Of a stretch of DNA of 64,000 nucleotides, positions 1 to 10,145 are shown piece after piece; position 1 is the stretch's first letter; each line of letters begins with the position of its first letter. The position numbers and the translations under genes were made by a program. The notes under the pieces are model-generated. The model did not search any database and was not told the origin of the DNA. It saw nothing but the letters and a program-made list of their open reading frames with translations. The stretch is taken from positions 682,001 to 746,000 of the forward strand of contig JAPWJY010000008.1 of the NCBI GenBank assembly GCA_028283765.1. The letters run 5' to 3'. The stretch comes from Parvibaculaceae bacterium (GTDB lineage: Bacteria > Pseudomonadota > Alphaproteobacteria > Parvibaculales > Parvibaculaceae).

Positions 1-615
1 CAGGGCGAGCCCTTCACCATCGAGCTGCCGCTCGCGGGAGCCTTTCAGGCCTCGAACGCGCTGGTCGCGGCGGGCCTTGTCATCGCGTGTGGCGGAGAGC
101 CCGCGAAAGTGTTCGCCGCGCTCGAACATCTGACCGGCGCGAGCGGGCGTCTGGAAGAGGTGGCGCATCTCGACAACGGCGCGACCATCTATGTCGATTA
201 CGCCCATACGCCCGATGCGCTTGAAACCGTGCTGAAGGCGCTGCGCCCGCACACGAAGGGAAAACTTTACGTGGTCTTCGGCTGTGGGGGCGACCGCGAC
301 CCGGGCAAGCGTCCGCAGATGGGCGCCATCGCCGAGGCGCTGGCCGATGGCGTGATCGTGACCGACGACAATCCCCGCAGCGAGGATGCGGCCGCCATCC
401 GCAAGGCCATTCTGGCGGCGGCGCCCCACGCGCGTGAAATCGGCGACCGCGCCGCGGCGATTGCGGCGGCGGTGGCCGGTCTTCAGGCGGGCGATGTTCT
501 GGTCGTCGCGGGCAAGGGTCATGAGAGCGGCCAGATCGTTGGCGACCGGATCATTCCGTTCAGCGACCATGAGGCCGTGCTTGCCGCCGTTGCCGGACAG
601 GGAGGGGCCCGATGA
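1..615 (+). CDS. murE: UDP-MurNAc-tripeptide synthetase MurE (3' part)
   Basis: The frame is open from the first base of the window, so the 5' part of the gene lies outside; 204 C-terminal residues are visible. MurE adds the third stem-peptide residue to UDP-MurNAc-L-Ala-D-Glu in the cytoplasm. The visible part contains the Mur ligase central and C-terminal domains. The DNPR motif encoded at 367-378 is the signature of meso-diaminopimelate-specific enzymes (lysine-adding enzymes differ here), and a GKGHE motif follows. This implies a Gram-negative-type peptidoglycan. The stop codon overlaps the murF start (ATGA), the first of a long chain of coupled mur/fts genes. Identity is secure; only the missing N-terminus limits the description. 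Confidence 0.97.
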   Translation, partial: QGEPFTIELPLAGAFQASNALVAAGLVIACGGEPAKVFAALEHLTGASGRLEEVAHLDNGATIYVDYAHTPDALETVLKALRPHTKGKLYVVFGCGGDRDPGKRPQMGAIAEALADGVIVTDDNPRSEDAAAIRKAILAAAPHAREIGDRAAAIAAAVAGLQAGDVLVVAGKGHESGQIVGDRIIPFSDHEAVLAAVAGQGGAR

Positions 616-2048
616 GCATTTTGTGGACGGCGAACACCGTATTGGCCGCCGTGGGCGGCGAGGCGACCGGACGGGGATGGACCGTGTCGGGCATTTCCAT
701 CGACAGCCGCACGCTGGAGAAGGGCGATCTTTTCGTCGCGCTGGACGGCGAGAACGCCGATGGCCATGTCTATGTCGCCAGGGCCTTCGCCAATGGCGCG
801 ACGGCGGCGCTCGTTTCGCGCCCGACCGATGAGATGCGCGCCCTCGGTCCCCTCGTCATCGTGCCCGATGTGCTTGAGGCGCTCAACGCGCTGGGCCGGG
901 CCGCGCGCGCGCGCAGCCTCGCGAAGGTCGTTGCCGTCACCGGCAGTGTCGGCAAGACCAGCACCAAGGAAGCGCTGCGTCTGGTTTTCGAGGCGCAGGG
1001 GCGCACCCACGCTTCGGTCGCCTCCTACAACAATCACTGGGGCGTGCCGCTTTCTCTCGCGCGCATGCCTGCCTCCACGGAATATGCCGTGTTTGAAATC
1101 GGCATGAATCATGAAGGCGAGATCACGCCGCTCACCCAGCTTGTCCGTCCGCATGTGGCGATCGTCACCACGGTCGAGGCGGTTCATCTGGCGCATTTCA
1201 GCTCGATAGACGCCATCGCGCGCGCCAAGGCGGAAATCTTCACCGGCATCGAGCCCGATGGCACCGCCATCCTCAATGCCGATAATCCCCATCTCGATCT
1301 GCTGACCCGCGAGGCGCGCGCGGCGGGCGTCGAGCACATTCTCACCTTCGGCGAGGAAACGGGCGCGGACGTCCGGCTTGAAAAAGTCGCGCTGCTGGAA
1401 AACTGCTCGTGCGTGACCGCCAATATCGATGGCGTGCCGGTGGTCTACAAGGTCGGTGTGCCGGGCCGCCATCTGGTGATGAATTCGCTGGCGGTGCTGG
1501 CCGCCGTCAAGGCGGTCGGCGGCGATCTGGCGCTGGCCGCCATGGCGCTGGCACAGTTCGCCGCGCCCAAGGGCCGGGGCGAGCGCCATGCCATCGTCAC
1601 CGAGGGCAAGCGCATTCTGCTGATCGATGAAAGCTATAACGCCAACCCCGCCTCGATGAAGGCGGCCATCGCCGCGCTGGGGCAGGCCATACCCAAGGGC
1701 CGGGGACGGCGCATCGCGGTGCTGGGCGACATGCTGGAACTGGGGCCGCAGGCCGAACTCCACCATGCGCGCCTCGCGCAGGCGTTGCTCGATGCCCGGG
1801 TGGACCGGCTGTTCGCGGCGGGTCCGCTCACGCGCCATCTCTATGAAGCGGTGCCGGAACATATGCGGGCCCATGCCGCGGCTGCCTCTTCCACGCTGGT
1901 GCCGCTCCTTGCCGAAAGCCTGCGCGATGGCGACGTGGTGATGGTCAAGGGGTCGCTCGGCTCGCGCATGGGGCAGATCGTCGAGGCGCTGCTTGAGGCG
2001 AATGAACTGAACGAAGACGTCATGGACAAGACAGAAGGGGGGATCTGA
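612..2048 (+). CDS. murF: UDP-MurNAc-tripeptide--D-Ala-D-Ala ligase MurF
   Basis: MurF joins D-Ala-D-Ala to the UDP-MurNAc-tripeptide, the last cytoplasmic ligation of the pentapeptide. The protein is 478 aa, about the usual length. The N-terminal UDP-binding domain is followed by the ATP loop [10 protein letters not shown] at residues 111-120 and the SYNNHWGVP motif near residue 139. A DESYNANP motif lies near residue 340 at the start of the C-terminal domain. The ATG overlaps the murE stop by four bases and the TGA shares one base with the mraY ATG, so translation is probably coupled on both sides. Confidence 0.98.
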   Translation: MSILWTANTVLAAVGGEATGRGWTVSGISIDSRTLEKGDLFVALDGENADGHVYVARAFANGATAALVSRPTDEMRALGPLVIVPDVLEALNALGRAARARSLAKVVAVTGSVGKTSTKEALRLVFEAQGRTHASVASYNNHWGVPLSLARMPASTEYAVFEIGMNHEGEITPLTQLVRPHVAIVTTVEAVHLAHFSSIDAIARAKAEIFTGIEPDGTAILNADNPHLDLLTREARAAGVEHILTFGEETGADVRLEKVALLENCSCVTANIDGVPVVYKVGVPGRHLVMNSLAVLAAVKAVGGDLALAAMALAQFAAPKGRGERHAIVTEGKRILLIDESYNANPASMKAAIAALGQAIPKGRGRRIAVLGDMLELGPQAELHHARLAQALLDARVDRLFAAGPLTRHLYEAVPEHMRAHAAAASSTLVPLLAESLRDGDVVMVKGSLGSRMGQIVEALLEANELNEDVMDKTEGGI

Positions 2049-3133
2049 TGCTCTACGAGTTTCTATATCGCATGTCTGATCATCCATCCCTGTTCAATGT
2101 GTTCCGCTACATCACGTTCAGGACCGGCGGCGCGACGCTGACGGCGCTCTTCATCAGCTTCATGTTCGGCCCCATGGTCATCGACTCGCTGCGCCTGCGT
2201 CAGAAGCGCGGCCAGCCGATCCGCGAGGATGGCCCCAGGACGCATTTCGTGAAGGCGGGCACGCCGACCATGGGCGGCTTCATCATCCTGCTGGGTCTGG
2301 TGCCCTCGGTGCTGCTCTGGGCGAACCTCGGCAACGCCTATGTCTGGATCGTGCTGTTCGTCACGCTCGGCTATGGCGCCATCGGCTTTGCCGACGATTA
2401 TCTCAAGGTCTCGAAAATTTCGCCCAAGGGCGTGTCGAGCCGGATCAAGCTGTTCTTTGAAATCATCATCGCGCTCATCGGCGTCATCGCCCTCGTGCAT
2501 GTGGCCGAGCCCGGCATGGCGACCATGCTGGCGGTGCCGTTCTTCAAGAGCGTGCTCATTCCGCTGGGGCTTTTCTTTTATGTTTTCGGCGCTTTCGTCA
2601 TCGTCGGCGCGGGCAATGCGGTCAACCTCACAGATGGTCTCGACGGGCTTGCCATCGTGCCGGTGATGATCGCGGCGGCGAGCCTCGGCTTCATCGCCTA
2701 TGTCGTCGGCAACGTCGTCTTTGCCGATTATCTTCAGGTGCATTTCGTGCCCGGCACCGGCGAGCTTGCCGTCTTCTGCGGTGCGCTGATCGGCGCGGGC
2801 CTCGGCTTCCTCTGGTACAATGCGCCGCCCGCCATGGTGTTCATGGGCGACACCGGGTCGCTCGCCATCGGCGGCGCGCTCGGCGCGATCAGCGTGGTGG
2901 CGAAGCATGAACTGGTGCTGGCCATTATCGGCGGGCTGTTCGTGCTGGAGGCCGTTTCGGTCATCGTGCAGGTCGCTTCCTTCAAGCTCACGGGCAAGCG
3001 GGTGTTTCGCATGGCGCCGCTGCATCATCATTTCGAGCAGAAGGGATGGGCTGAATCCACCGTCGTCATCCGTTTCTGGATCATCGCCGGCGTGCTGGCG
3101 ATGGTCGGTCTCGCTACATTGAAGTTGAGGTAG
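2048..3133 (+). CDS. mraY: Phospho-N-acetylmuramoyl-pentapeptide transferase MraY
   Basis: MraY is the integral membrane enzyme that transfers phospho-MurNAc-pentapeptide to undecaprenyl phosphate to form lipid I. It is 361 aa, the typical length, with about ten hydrophobic segments. Family hallmarks are visible: the Asp pair at 116-117 in GFADDYLK, the [10 protein letters not shown] region near 193-202, Asp268 in FMGDTGS, and the HHH motif at 325-327. It sits between murF and murD in the standard order, with a one-base overlap upstream (TGATG) and two bases to murD. Confidence 0.98.
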   Translation: MLYEFLYRMSDHPSLFNVFRYITFRTGGATLTALFISFMFGPMVIDSLRLRQKRGQPIREDGPRTHFVKAGTPTMGGFIILLGLVPSVLLWANLGNAYVWIVLFVTLGYGAIGFADDYLKVSKISPKGVSSRIKLFFEIIIALIGVIALVHVAEPGMATMLAVPFFKSVLIPLGLFFYVFGAFVIVGAGNAVNLTDGLDGLAIVPVMIAAASLGFIAYVVGNVVFADYLQVHFVPGTGELAVFCGALIGAGLGFLWYNAPPAMVFMGDTGSLAIGGALGAISVVAKHELVLAIIGGLFVLEAVSVIVQVASFKLTGKRVFRMAPLHHHFEQKGWAESTVVIRFWIIAGVLAMVGLATLKLR

Positions 3134-3135
3134 GC

Positions 3136-4545
3136 ATGATCGTCGCCGCCGGTTTCGAGGGACGCACCATCGCCGTGTTCGGTCTGGCAAGGTCGGGCAT
3201 CGCCACCGTGCGTTCTCTCGCGGCGGGCGGCGCGCGCGTGCTGGCGTGGGACGATTCACAGGGCCGCCGCGCGGATGCGCAGGCGCTGGGTCTGCCCCTT
3301 GAAAATCTCTATGAGGCGGACTGGTCGGAAATTTCGGCTCTGGTGCTCAGCCCCGGCGTGCCGCTTACCCATCCCGAGCCCCATGCGCTGGTGCAGCTTG
3401 CCCATGCGGCTGGTGCGGCGGTTATCGGCGATATCGAGATATTCTTTCGCGCCGTGCGCGCCAGCCCCGCGAATGCGCGGATCGTCGGCATCACCGGGAC
3501 CAATGGCAAATCCACGACGACGGCTCTGATCGGCCATATGGTCGAGGAATGCGGCGGCCGTGTCGCCGTGGGCGGCAACATCGGCACGGCGGTGCTGGAG
3601 CTTGAGCCGCCGCGCGACGGGCTTGTCTATGTGATCGAGCTTTCATCCTATCAGATCGATCTTGCGCCTTCGCTTGCGCCGGATGTTGCGATCCTGATCA
3701 ACATCACGCCCGACCATATCGACCGGCACGGCAGCCTTGAGCATTACGCCGAGGTGAAGGCGAACATCTTTGCGCACCAGACCCGGGGCCAGGCCGCCAT
3801 CTGCGGTATCGACGACGAGCTTTCAGCGGACATCTGCACCACGCTCACGGCGCGGCACGAAGCAACGGTCGTTCCGGTCTCCGTCGGCCAGACGGTCGGT
3901 AAAAGCATCTATGTCGTCGATGGTACGCTCTATGACAGCACGGATCTGGCGATCATCAAGGTGGGCGATCTGCGCGGCCTGCGCACGCTGGCCGGTGCTC
4001 ACAACTGGCAGAACGCGGCCATGGCTTATGCGGCGGGGCGCGCGCTCGGTTTCGACCGGGAGCGCATCCTGCACAGCTTCAGGCATTTCCCCGGTCTTGC
4101 CCATCGCATGGAAATCGTCGCCGAGCGCGATCATGTGCGCTTCGTCAATGATTCCAAGGGCACCAATGCGGATGCCACGCGCCACGCACTCGCGGCCTAC
4201 GACAATATTTTCTGGATTGTCGGCGGCAAGGCGAAAGAGGGCGGCATCGAAAGCCTCGAAACGCTTTTCCCCCATGTGGCGCGCGCCTATCTGATCGGCG
4301 AGTCGTCGGACGATTTTGCCGTCACGCTGGAAGGCAAGGTTCCCTATGCGCGCTGCGGAACGCTGGACGTCGCCGTGCCGCAGGCGGCGCGCGATGCGCG
4401 GGCCGGGGCAGGCGATCTGAAGATCGTGATGCTGTCGCCCGCCTGCGCCTCTTTCGATCAATATCCCAATTTTGAAGTGCGGGGCGATGCGTTCCGTAAC
4501 CTTGTTCAGAGCCTGGTCAAAGACTGGGAAGGAGCGCCTGCATGA
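3136..4545 (+). CDS. murD: UDP-MurNAc-L-alanine--D-glutamate ligase MurD
   Basis: MurD adds D-glutamate to UDP-MurNAc-L-Ala in the cytoplasm. The 469-aa protein starts with a Rossmann-like UDP-binding domain (VFGLARSG, residues 14-21). The ATP-binding GTNGKSTTT loop follows at 121-129, with Lys125. An HRME motif is present in the central domain, and the C-terminal domain has a SPACASFDQ motif. The ATG lies two bases after the mraY stop, and the TGA overlaps the ftsW ATG. Confidence 0.98.
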   Translation: MIVAAGFEGRTIAVFGLARSGIATVRSLAAGGARVLAWDDSQGRRADAQALGLPLENLYEADWSEISALVLSPGVPLTHPEPHALVQLAHAAGAAVIGDIEIFFRAVRASPANARIVGITGTNGKSTTTALIGHMVEECGGRVAVGGNIGTAVLELEPPRDGLVYVIELSSYQIDLAPSLAPDVAILINITPDHIDRHGSLEHYAEVKANIFAHQTRGQAAICGIDDELSADICTTLTARHEATVVPVSVGQTVGKSIYVVDGTLYDSTDLAIIKVGDLRGLRTLAGAHNWQNAAMAYAAGRALGFDRERILHSFRHFPGLAHRMEIVAERDHVRFVNDSKGTNADATRHALAAYDNIFWIVGGKAKEGGIESLETLFPHVARAYLIGESSDDFAVTLEGKVPYARCGTLDVAVPQAARDARAGAGDLKIVMLSPACASFDQYPNFEVRGDAFRNLVQSLVKDWEGAPA

Positions 4546-5690
4546 TCAGTCTGTCGCGCACAAATCGCGGTGCGATTGCCGAATGGTGGTGGACCGTGGA
4601 CAAGTGGACGCTGCTGGCGCTCATTCTGCTCATGGTGGTCGGCGCCGTGCTCACGCTGGCGGCAAGCCCCGCCGTCGCCATGCGCATTCATCTCTCGCCC
4701 TTCCATTTCGTTTACCGGCAGGCGATTTTCTACCCGCCCGCCATCGCCATTCTGATCGGCGTGTCGCTGCTGCCGGTGCGTCAGGTGCGCCGCGTCGCCA
4801 CCATGGTGTTTCTCATCGCCTATGTGCTGATGGTGATGACGCTGCTGTTCGGGCCTGAGGTGAAGGGCGCGACGCGCTGGCTGCAACTGGGGCCGATCGC
4901 GATCCAGCCGTCCGAATTCGTCAAGCCGTCCTTCATCGTGGTGACGGCGTGGATGTTCTCCGAAGGCATGAAGTCGCGGCGCTTTCCCGGCACCATCATC
5001 GCCCTTGCCCTTTACACCTGCGTCGTCGCGGTGCTCGCCCTGCAACCTGACTTCGGCCAGCTGATGCTGGTGACGCTCGCTTTCGGCGCGATCTTCTTCA
5101 TGGCCGGGCTCAACTGGTTCTGGATCGTGCTGCTGGCGGTCGTCGCCATCGGCGGCGCCGTCGCCGCCTACACGTTCGTGCCGCATGTGGCGAGCCGCAT
5201 CGACCGGTTCGCTCACCCTGCGTCCGGCGATACCTATCAGGTGGACAAGGCGCTCGATGCCTTCCATGCCGGAGGCCTGTTCGGCCGGGGGCCGGGCGAG
5301 GGCGAGGTGAAACGCATTCTGCCTGACGCCCATACCGACTTCATCTTCGCGGTCGGCGCGGAGGAATTCGGCATTGCGGCGGGGCTTCTCATCATCGGGC
5401 TTTTCTCGTTCATCACGCTGCGCTCGCTCGGACGGGCGGGGGAGGAAACCGATCCCTTTGTGCAATTGTCGGCCTGCGGCCTCACCATGCTGTTTGGCAT
5501 GCAGGCGCTGATCAACATGGCTGTGAACGTCAATCTCATGCCCGCGAAAGGCATGACGCTGCCGTTCATCTCCTATGGCGGCTCCTCGCTGATCGCGCTC
5601 GCCTACACCATGGGCATGCTGCTCGCCTTCACCCGTGTCCGCGCCGGGCGTCAGTCCGCCTCCGCGACCGTCCGGGGGGTGTTTGCATGA
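4542..5690 (+). CDS. ftsW: Septal peptidoglycan polymerase FtsW (SEDS family)
   Basis: FtsW is the SEDS-family glycosyltransferase that polymerises septal glycan strands from lipid II with its partner transpeptidase FtsI. The 382-aa protein has about ten predicted membrane spans. SEDS motifs are visible: RWLQLGPI, the QPSEFVKPS stretch, the large periplasmic loop with PDAHTDFIF, and FISYGGSS near the C-terminus. It is told apart from the second SEDS gene in the window (rodA, at 30.8 kb) by its place between murD and murG. Start and stop overlap both neighbours by ATGA. Confidence 0.97.
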   Translation: MISLSRTNRGAIAEWWWTVDKWTLLALILLMVVGAVLTLAASPAVAMRIHLSPFHFVYRQAIFYPPAIAILIGVSLLPVRQVRRVATMVFLIAYVLMVMTLLFGPEVKGATRWLQLGPIAIQPSEFVKPSFIVVTAWMFSEGMKSRRFPGTIIALALYTCVVAVLALQPDFGQLMLVTLAFGAIFFMAGLNWFWIVLLAVVAIGGAVAAYTFVPHVASRIDRFAHPASGDTYQVDKALDAFHAGGLFGRGPGEGEVKRILPDAHTDFIFAVGAEEFGIAAGLLIIGLFSFITLRSLGRAGEETDPFVQLSACGLTMLFGMQALINMAVNVNLMPAKGMTLPFISYGGSSLIALAYTMGMLLAFTRVRAGRQSASATVRGVFA

Positions 5691-6877
5691 AGCCAAACCG
5701 CGAAGGTCCCATCGTCATCGCCGCGGGCGGCACCGGCGGGCATCTCTTTCCCGGTCAGGCACTGGCGCAGGAACTGCGGCGGCGCGGCCGCGCGGTCGCT
5801 CTCATCTCCGACGAGCGCGTGCAGCATTTCGCGCACCTGTTCCCGGGTGCGGACATTCACCAGGTGCCGTCCGCCACGCCGTCGCGCGGCGGGGCGTTCG
5901 GTCTCGTCAAGGCGTCACCGGCGATCATCGCGGGCATCGTCCGCTCGGCGCTCATTCTGGGCAGGATCCGGCCTGCCGCCGTTATTGGTTTCGGCGGCTA
6001 CCCGACGCTGCCGCCGGTCGCGGCCGCCCTGTTGCGGGGCCTGCCGACCTGCGTTCATGAGCAGAACGCGGTGCTGGGCCGCGTCAACCGGCTGGTCGCC
6101 TCCCATGTCAATGCCATCGCCTCCACCTTCGCCGCGCCGAAATATGTGAGCGCCAGTGCGGCGCGCCATCTGGTCGTCACCGGCAATCCGGTGCGAGACG
6201 CCGTCGCCGCGCTGGCGGGCGCGCCCTATGAAGCGCCGTCGGAGACGGGACCCATAAACCTGCTTGTATTCGGCGGCAGCCAGGGCGCACGGGTGATGAG
6301 CGATGTGGTGCCCGGCGCGCTCGCAAAGCTCGACGCCGGATTGCGCGCGCGCATCCGCCTTGTCCAGCAGTGCCGCCCGGAAGATATGGAGCGCGTCCGC
6401 GCCATCTATGCCGAAGCGGGGATTGCCGCGGAACTTCAGTCCTTTTTCGACGATATGCCCGCCCGCATCGCGGCGGCCCATCTGGTGATCGGCCGCTCCG
6501 GTGCCTCGACGGTCAGCGAACTCACCGTCATCGGCCGCCCCTCGATCCTCGTCCCCCTGCCGCATTCCATCGACAATGACCAGAAGGCGAACGCGCTCAG
6601 CATCGAGCAGGCGGGCGCGGGCTTCATGATCGAGCAGAAGGATTTCAGCTCCGATCATCTCGCCACCGTACTCGCGGGTCTTTTTGCTGCGCCAAAAAGG
6701 CTGGCGCGCACCGCCGAGGCGGCGCTGGGGCAGGGGCGTCCCGATGCCGTGCGCGCGCTCGCCGATCTCGTCGAGGCGCTCGGCCGGGGTGAACTCGGCT
6801 CCTTCTTTGCGCGTTCTCCCGCTGACCGCGGTGCGGACGGTGCTTCCAAATTTCTCCTGTCCGAAGGTGGTGTCTGA
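5687..6877 (+). CDS. murG: Lipid II synthase MurG
   Basis: MurG transfers GlcNAc from UDP-GlcNAc to lipid I at the inner face of the membrane, giving lipid II. The N-terminal glycine-rich loop GGTGGH is at residues 14-19. The FGGYPTLP motif lies near residue 100 and [11 protein letters not shown] near 124. The GGSQGA loop opens the C-terminal domain, and [13 protein letters not shown] lies in the UDP-GlcNAc site. At 396 aa it is slightly longer than many MurG proteins, mainly at the C-terminus. The ATG overlaps the ftsW stop and the TGA shares a base with the murC ATG. Confidence 0.97.
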   Translation: MKPNREGPIVIAAGGTGGHLFPGQALAQELRRRGRAVALISDERVQHFAHLFPGADIHQVPSATPSRGGAFGLVKASPAIIAGIVRSALILGRIRPAAVIGFGGYPTLPPVAAALLRGLPTCVHEQNAVLGRVNRLVASHVNAIASTFAAPKYVSASAARHLVVTGNPVRDAVAALAGAPYEAPSETGPINLLVFGGSQGARVMSDVVPGALAKLDAGLRARIRLVQQCRPEDMERVRAIYAEAGIAAELQSFFDDMPARIAAAHLVIGRSGASTVSELTVIGRPSILVPLPHSIDNDQKANALSIEQAGAGFMIEQKDFSSDHLATVLAGLFAAPKRLARTAEAALGQGRPDAVRALADLVEALGRGELGSFFARSPADRGADGASKFLLSEGGV

Positions 6878-8299
6878 TGCGCCCTGCTCCTCTCGATATT
6901 GGCGCCATTCATTTCGTCGGCATCGGCGGCATCGGCATGAGCGGCATTGCCGAGGTCATGCACAATCTCGGCTACACCGTGCAGCGGCAGCGACCAGAGC
7001 GAGAGCGCCAACGTCAAGCGCCTGCGCGATCTGGGCATCACGGTCCGCGTGGGGCAGAGCGCGGACAATCTGGGCGACGCGGCGGTGGTGGTGATCTCAT
7101 CCGCGATCAAGCCCGACAATCCCGAACTCGTGGAGGCCCGCGCCCGCTTCCTGCCGGTGGTGCGCCGCGCTGAAATGCTGGGCGAACTGATGCGGCTCAA
7201 ATCGTCGGTCGCCGTCGCCGGCACCCATGGCAAGACCACGACGACCTCCATGGTGGCGGCCATTCTCGATGGTGCGGGGCTCGATCCGACCGTCATCAAT
7301 GGCGGCATCATCAACGCCTATGGCACCAACGCGCGGCTCGGCGCGGGCGAGTGGATGGTGGTCGAGGCCGATGAATCCGACGGCACCTTCGTCAAGCTGC
7401 CCGCGACCATCGCCATCGTCACCAACATCGACCCGGAACATCTCGACTATTACGGAAACTTCGACGCCGAGCGCAACGCCTTCCTCGCCTTCGTCGAGAA
7501 TATCCCGTTCTACGGTTTCGCGGTCATGTGCATCGATCATCCCGAGGTGCAGGCGCTGATCGGCCGCGTCCGCGACCGGCGCATCGTCACCTATGGCACG
7601 AGCCCGCAGGCCGAAGTCCGCGCCACCTCGATCCGCATCGAAAAGGGCGTCTCGGTGTTCGATGTCACGCTCTCCGACCGCAAGACCGGCGGCGTGCGCG
7701 AGATCGCCAATCTGCGCCTGCCGGTGTTCGGCCACCACAATGTCATGAACAGCCTTGCCGCCATCGGCGTCGCGGTCAACATGGGCGTGGCCGACGAGGA
7801 CATCCGCAAGTCGCTGGACGGGTTCGCGGGCGTGAAGCGCCGCTTCACCCACACCGGCACCTGGAACGATGTCCGCATCTATGATGATTACGGCCATCAC
7901 CCGGTCGAGATTGCCGCTGTGCTTCAGGCTGCGCGCTCGGCCACGGAAAAGCGCGTCATCGCCGTCATGCAGCCCCATCGTTATACGCGCCTTGCGAGCC
8001 TGTTCGACGATTTCTGCGCCTGCTTCAACGATGCCGACGTGGTGGTGATCGCCGATGTCTATGCGGCGGGCGAGCAGCCCATAGAGGGCATGGACCGCGA
8101 CGGGCTGGTCGCGGGCCTGCGCGATCGCGGCCACCGGCGCGTCATCGCGCTGGCGGGCCCCTCGGAACTGCCGGACCTCATCGCCGAGCTTGCCGAACCC
8201 GGCGACATCGTCGTCTTTCTCGGGGCGGGCAATATCAGCCAGTGGGCCAACGCGCTTCCCGCCGAGCTTGCAGCGCTGGATACGCGGAGGCGCGCATGA
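6877..8299 (+). CDS. murC: UDP-N-acetylmuramate--L-alanine ligase MurC, with a +1 frameshift near 6985
   Basis: MurC starts the stem peptide by adding L-alanine to UDP-MurNAc. The frame starting at 6877 encodes the N-terminal nucleotide-binding signature [19 protein letters not shown] and then loses all homology after GYTVQ. The next frame, from about 6986, continues exactly as expected with GSDQSES, followed by the [14 protein letters not shown] loop, an EADESDGTF motif, an HxNxxNxxAA-like region and the C-terminal domain. One extra base, most simply the C at 6985 in a CAGCGGCAGCG context, separates them. Removing it gives a 473-aa protein of normal length. An internal start at 6947 would lack the Rossmann glycine loop. 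Because murC is essential, sequencing error is more likely than real loss. Confidence 0.93.
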
Positions 8300-9222
8300 T
8301 GCCGGCCCGTATGCCTTCAGATCGCCTGATCGACCGCCTGCCGTCCGTGCGGGGCGAACTGGTGGAGAATGCGCCGCTCGCGCCCTTCACCTGGTTTCGC
8401 GTCGGCGGCGCGGCGGAAGTGCTGTTCCGCCCCGTGGACGCGGACGATCTGGCGGATTTTCTGGCCGCAACGCCAGCCGATGTGCCGGTCACGGTGATCG
8501 GCGTCGGCTCCAATCTGCTGGTCCGCGACGGCGGCGTCGCGGGCGTCGTCATCCGTCTGGGCCGGGGTTTTTCCGCAATCGGGGCGCAGGCCGGTGCGCG
8601 TTTGCGCGCGGGTGCGGCGGCGCTTGATGTCGCGGTCGCGCGCGCCGCGCAGGAAGCGGGCATCGCGGGGCTTGAGTTTTACCGGGGCATTCCCGGCGCC
8701 ATCGGCGGCGCGCTGCGCATGAATGCGGGCGCGCATGGCGGCGAAACGAAGGATGTGCTGGTGGAGGCGGTCGCCCTCGACCGGCAGGGGCGGCGGCATG
8801 TCTTCGCCAATGCGGATATGGGTTTCGGCTATCGCCATGCCTCCGTGCCGGAGGATATGATCTTCATCGAGGCGGTCTTTGCCGGACGTCCCGGCGAGAA
8901 GGCGGCGATCGCCGCGCGCATGGAGGAGATCACGGCGGCGCGCGAGGCAAGCCAGCCGATCCGCACCCGCACCGGCGGCTCCACCTTCCGCAATCCCGAA
9001 GGCCACAAGGCCTGGCAACTGATCGACGGCGCCGGTGCGCGCGGCCTCATGGTCGGCGGCGCGCAGGTCTCCGAAATGCACTGCAATTTCCTCATCAATA
9101 CGGGCAACGCCACCGCCGCCGACATCGAGACGCTGGGCGAGGAAGTGCGGGCCCGGGTCAAGGCGTCGAGCGGCGTCACGCTCGAATGGGAAATCCGTCG
9201 CATCGGCGAGGTGCTGCCATGA
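8296..9222 (+). CDS. murB: UDP-N-acetylenolpyruvoylglucosamine reductase MurB
   Basis: MurB is the FAD enzyme that reduces UDP-GlcNAc-enolpyruvate to UDP-MurNAc with NADPH. The protein is 308 aa. The FAD-binding PP-loop region [12 protein letters not shown] is at residues 69-80, [17 protein letters not shown] lies near 127, and a conserved serine sits in GGSTFRNP near 230. The longer open frame upstream runs through the end of murC. ATG 8296 is preferred because it forms an ATGA overlap with the murC stop and follows GGAGG (8286-8290) by five bases. An ATG directly after it, at 8299, is nearly as good. Confidence 0.96.
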   Translation: MMPARMPSDRLIDRLPSVRGELVENAPLAPFTWFRVGGAAEVLFRPVDADDLADFLAATPADVPVTVIGVGSNLLVRDGGVAGVVIRLGRGFSAIGAQAGARLRAGAAALDVAVARAAQEAGIAGLEFYRGIPGAIGGALRMNAGAHGGETKDVLVEAVALDRQGRRHVFANADMGFGYRHASVPEDMIFIEAVFAGRPGEKAAIAARMEEITAAREASQPIRTRTGGSTFRNPEGHKAWQLIDGAGARGLMVGGAQVSEMHCNFLINTGNATAADIETLGEEVRARVKASSGVTLEWEIRRIGEVLP

Positions 9223-10145
9223 GCGGGGTGAAGCACGTTGCCGTCATCAAGGGCGGCTGGAGTTCGGAGCGCGCGGTCAGCCTCGTCACCGGCAAGGGCT
9301 GCGCCGAGGCCTTGCGCGCCGAGGGCTACCGGGTCACGGAAATCGATGCGGGCCGCGATCTTGCCGAGCAGCTTTTGCAGGTGAAGCCCGACGTCGTCTT
9401 CAACGGCCTCCATGGCAAATGGGGTGAGGATGGCTGCGTCCAGGGCCTGCTGGAAATCATGGGCATCCCCTACACCCATTCCGGCGTTCTGGCCTCCTCG
9501 CTTGCCATGCACAAGGAGCGCGCCAAGCAGGTGTTCCGCGATGCCGGGCTGCCGCTGGCCGAAGGGGTGGTCGTCTCGCGCGAGGTTGCGGCGCGCGGCC
9601 ATGTCATGGACACGCCCTATGTCATCAAGCCGGTCAATCACGGCTCCAGCGTCGGCGTCTTCATCGTGCGCAAGGGCGAGAACCGCCCGCCTGTCGAGCT
9701 TTCCTCGAAGGACTGGGATCTGGGCGAGGATGTGCTGGTCGAGCGCTATGTGCCGGGCCGCGAACTGACCTGCGCGGTGATGGACGGGCGCGCGCTCGGC
9801 GTGACGGAAATCATCGAGAATTCGGCCTTTTATGATTATGAGGCGAAATATGCCGAGGGCGGCTCGCGCCATGTCGTGCCCGCGCCGGTCCATCCCGAAA
9901 TTTATGAGAAGGTCCGGGCGGTGGCGCTCGCCGCCCATCTCGCGCTGGGCTGCCGCGGCGTCACGCGCGCCGACTTCCGCTATGACGACACGGCGGGCGA
10001 ACCGGGCCGCCTCATCCTGCTTGAGGTCAACACGCAGCCGGGCATGACGCCGACCTCGCTGGTGCCGGAACTCGCGGCCCATGAAGGCATGTCTTATGGC
10101 GAACTCGTCCGCTGGATGGTGGAGGATGCCTCATGCGACCGCTGA
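9219..10145 (+). CDS. ddl: D-alanine--D-alanine ligase
   Basis: Ddl makes the D-Ala-D-Ala dipeptide used by MurF. The 308-aa ATP-grasp protein begins with a [11 protein letters not shown] segment near residues 12-22, the family's N-terminal signature. It contains [11 protein letters not shown] near 57, the NHGSSVGVF phosphate-binding loop, and ends with [18 protein letters not shown], which holds metal and product contacts. ATG 9219 overlaps the murB stop (ATGA) and replaces an in-frame start 33 bases further upstream. The 3' end overlaps ftsQ by 13 bases. Confidence 0.96.
   Translation: MSGVKHVAVIKGGWSSERAVSLVTGKGCAEALRAEGYRVTEIDAGRDLAEQLLQVKPDVVFNGLHGKWGEDGCVQGLLEIMGIPYTHSGVLASSLAMHKERAKQVFRDAGLPLAEGVVVSREVAARGHVMDTPYVIKPVNHGSSVGVFIVRKGENRPPVELSSKDWDLGEDVLVERYVPGRELTCAVMDGRALGVTEIIENSAFYDYEAKYAEGGSRHVVPAPVHPEIYEKVRAVALAAHLALGCRGVTRADFRYDDTAGEPGRLILLEVNTQPGMTPTSLVPELAAHEGMSYGELVRWMVEDASCDR

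Noticed and set aside
519-2087. Long minus-strand open frame (522 aa) opposite murF, and similar ones opposite mraY, ftsW, ftsA, ftsZ, mrdA and rodA
   Set aside because: These are His/Arg/Asp-rich antisense shadows caused by high-GC codon bias. The plus strand carries well-conserved proteins in each place.
6980-6995. Programmed +1 frameshifting in murC
   Set aside because: There is no slippery sequence with a rare codon or stop at the shift point, and no precedent in this gene family that I know of.
6947-8299. A shorter murC starting at an internal codon at 6947
   Set aside because: It would lack the GIGGIGMSG nucleotide-binding loop, which is present intact in the adjacent frame. A one-base error explains the data better than a truncated essential enzyme.
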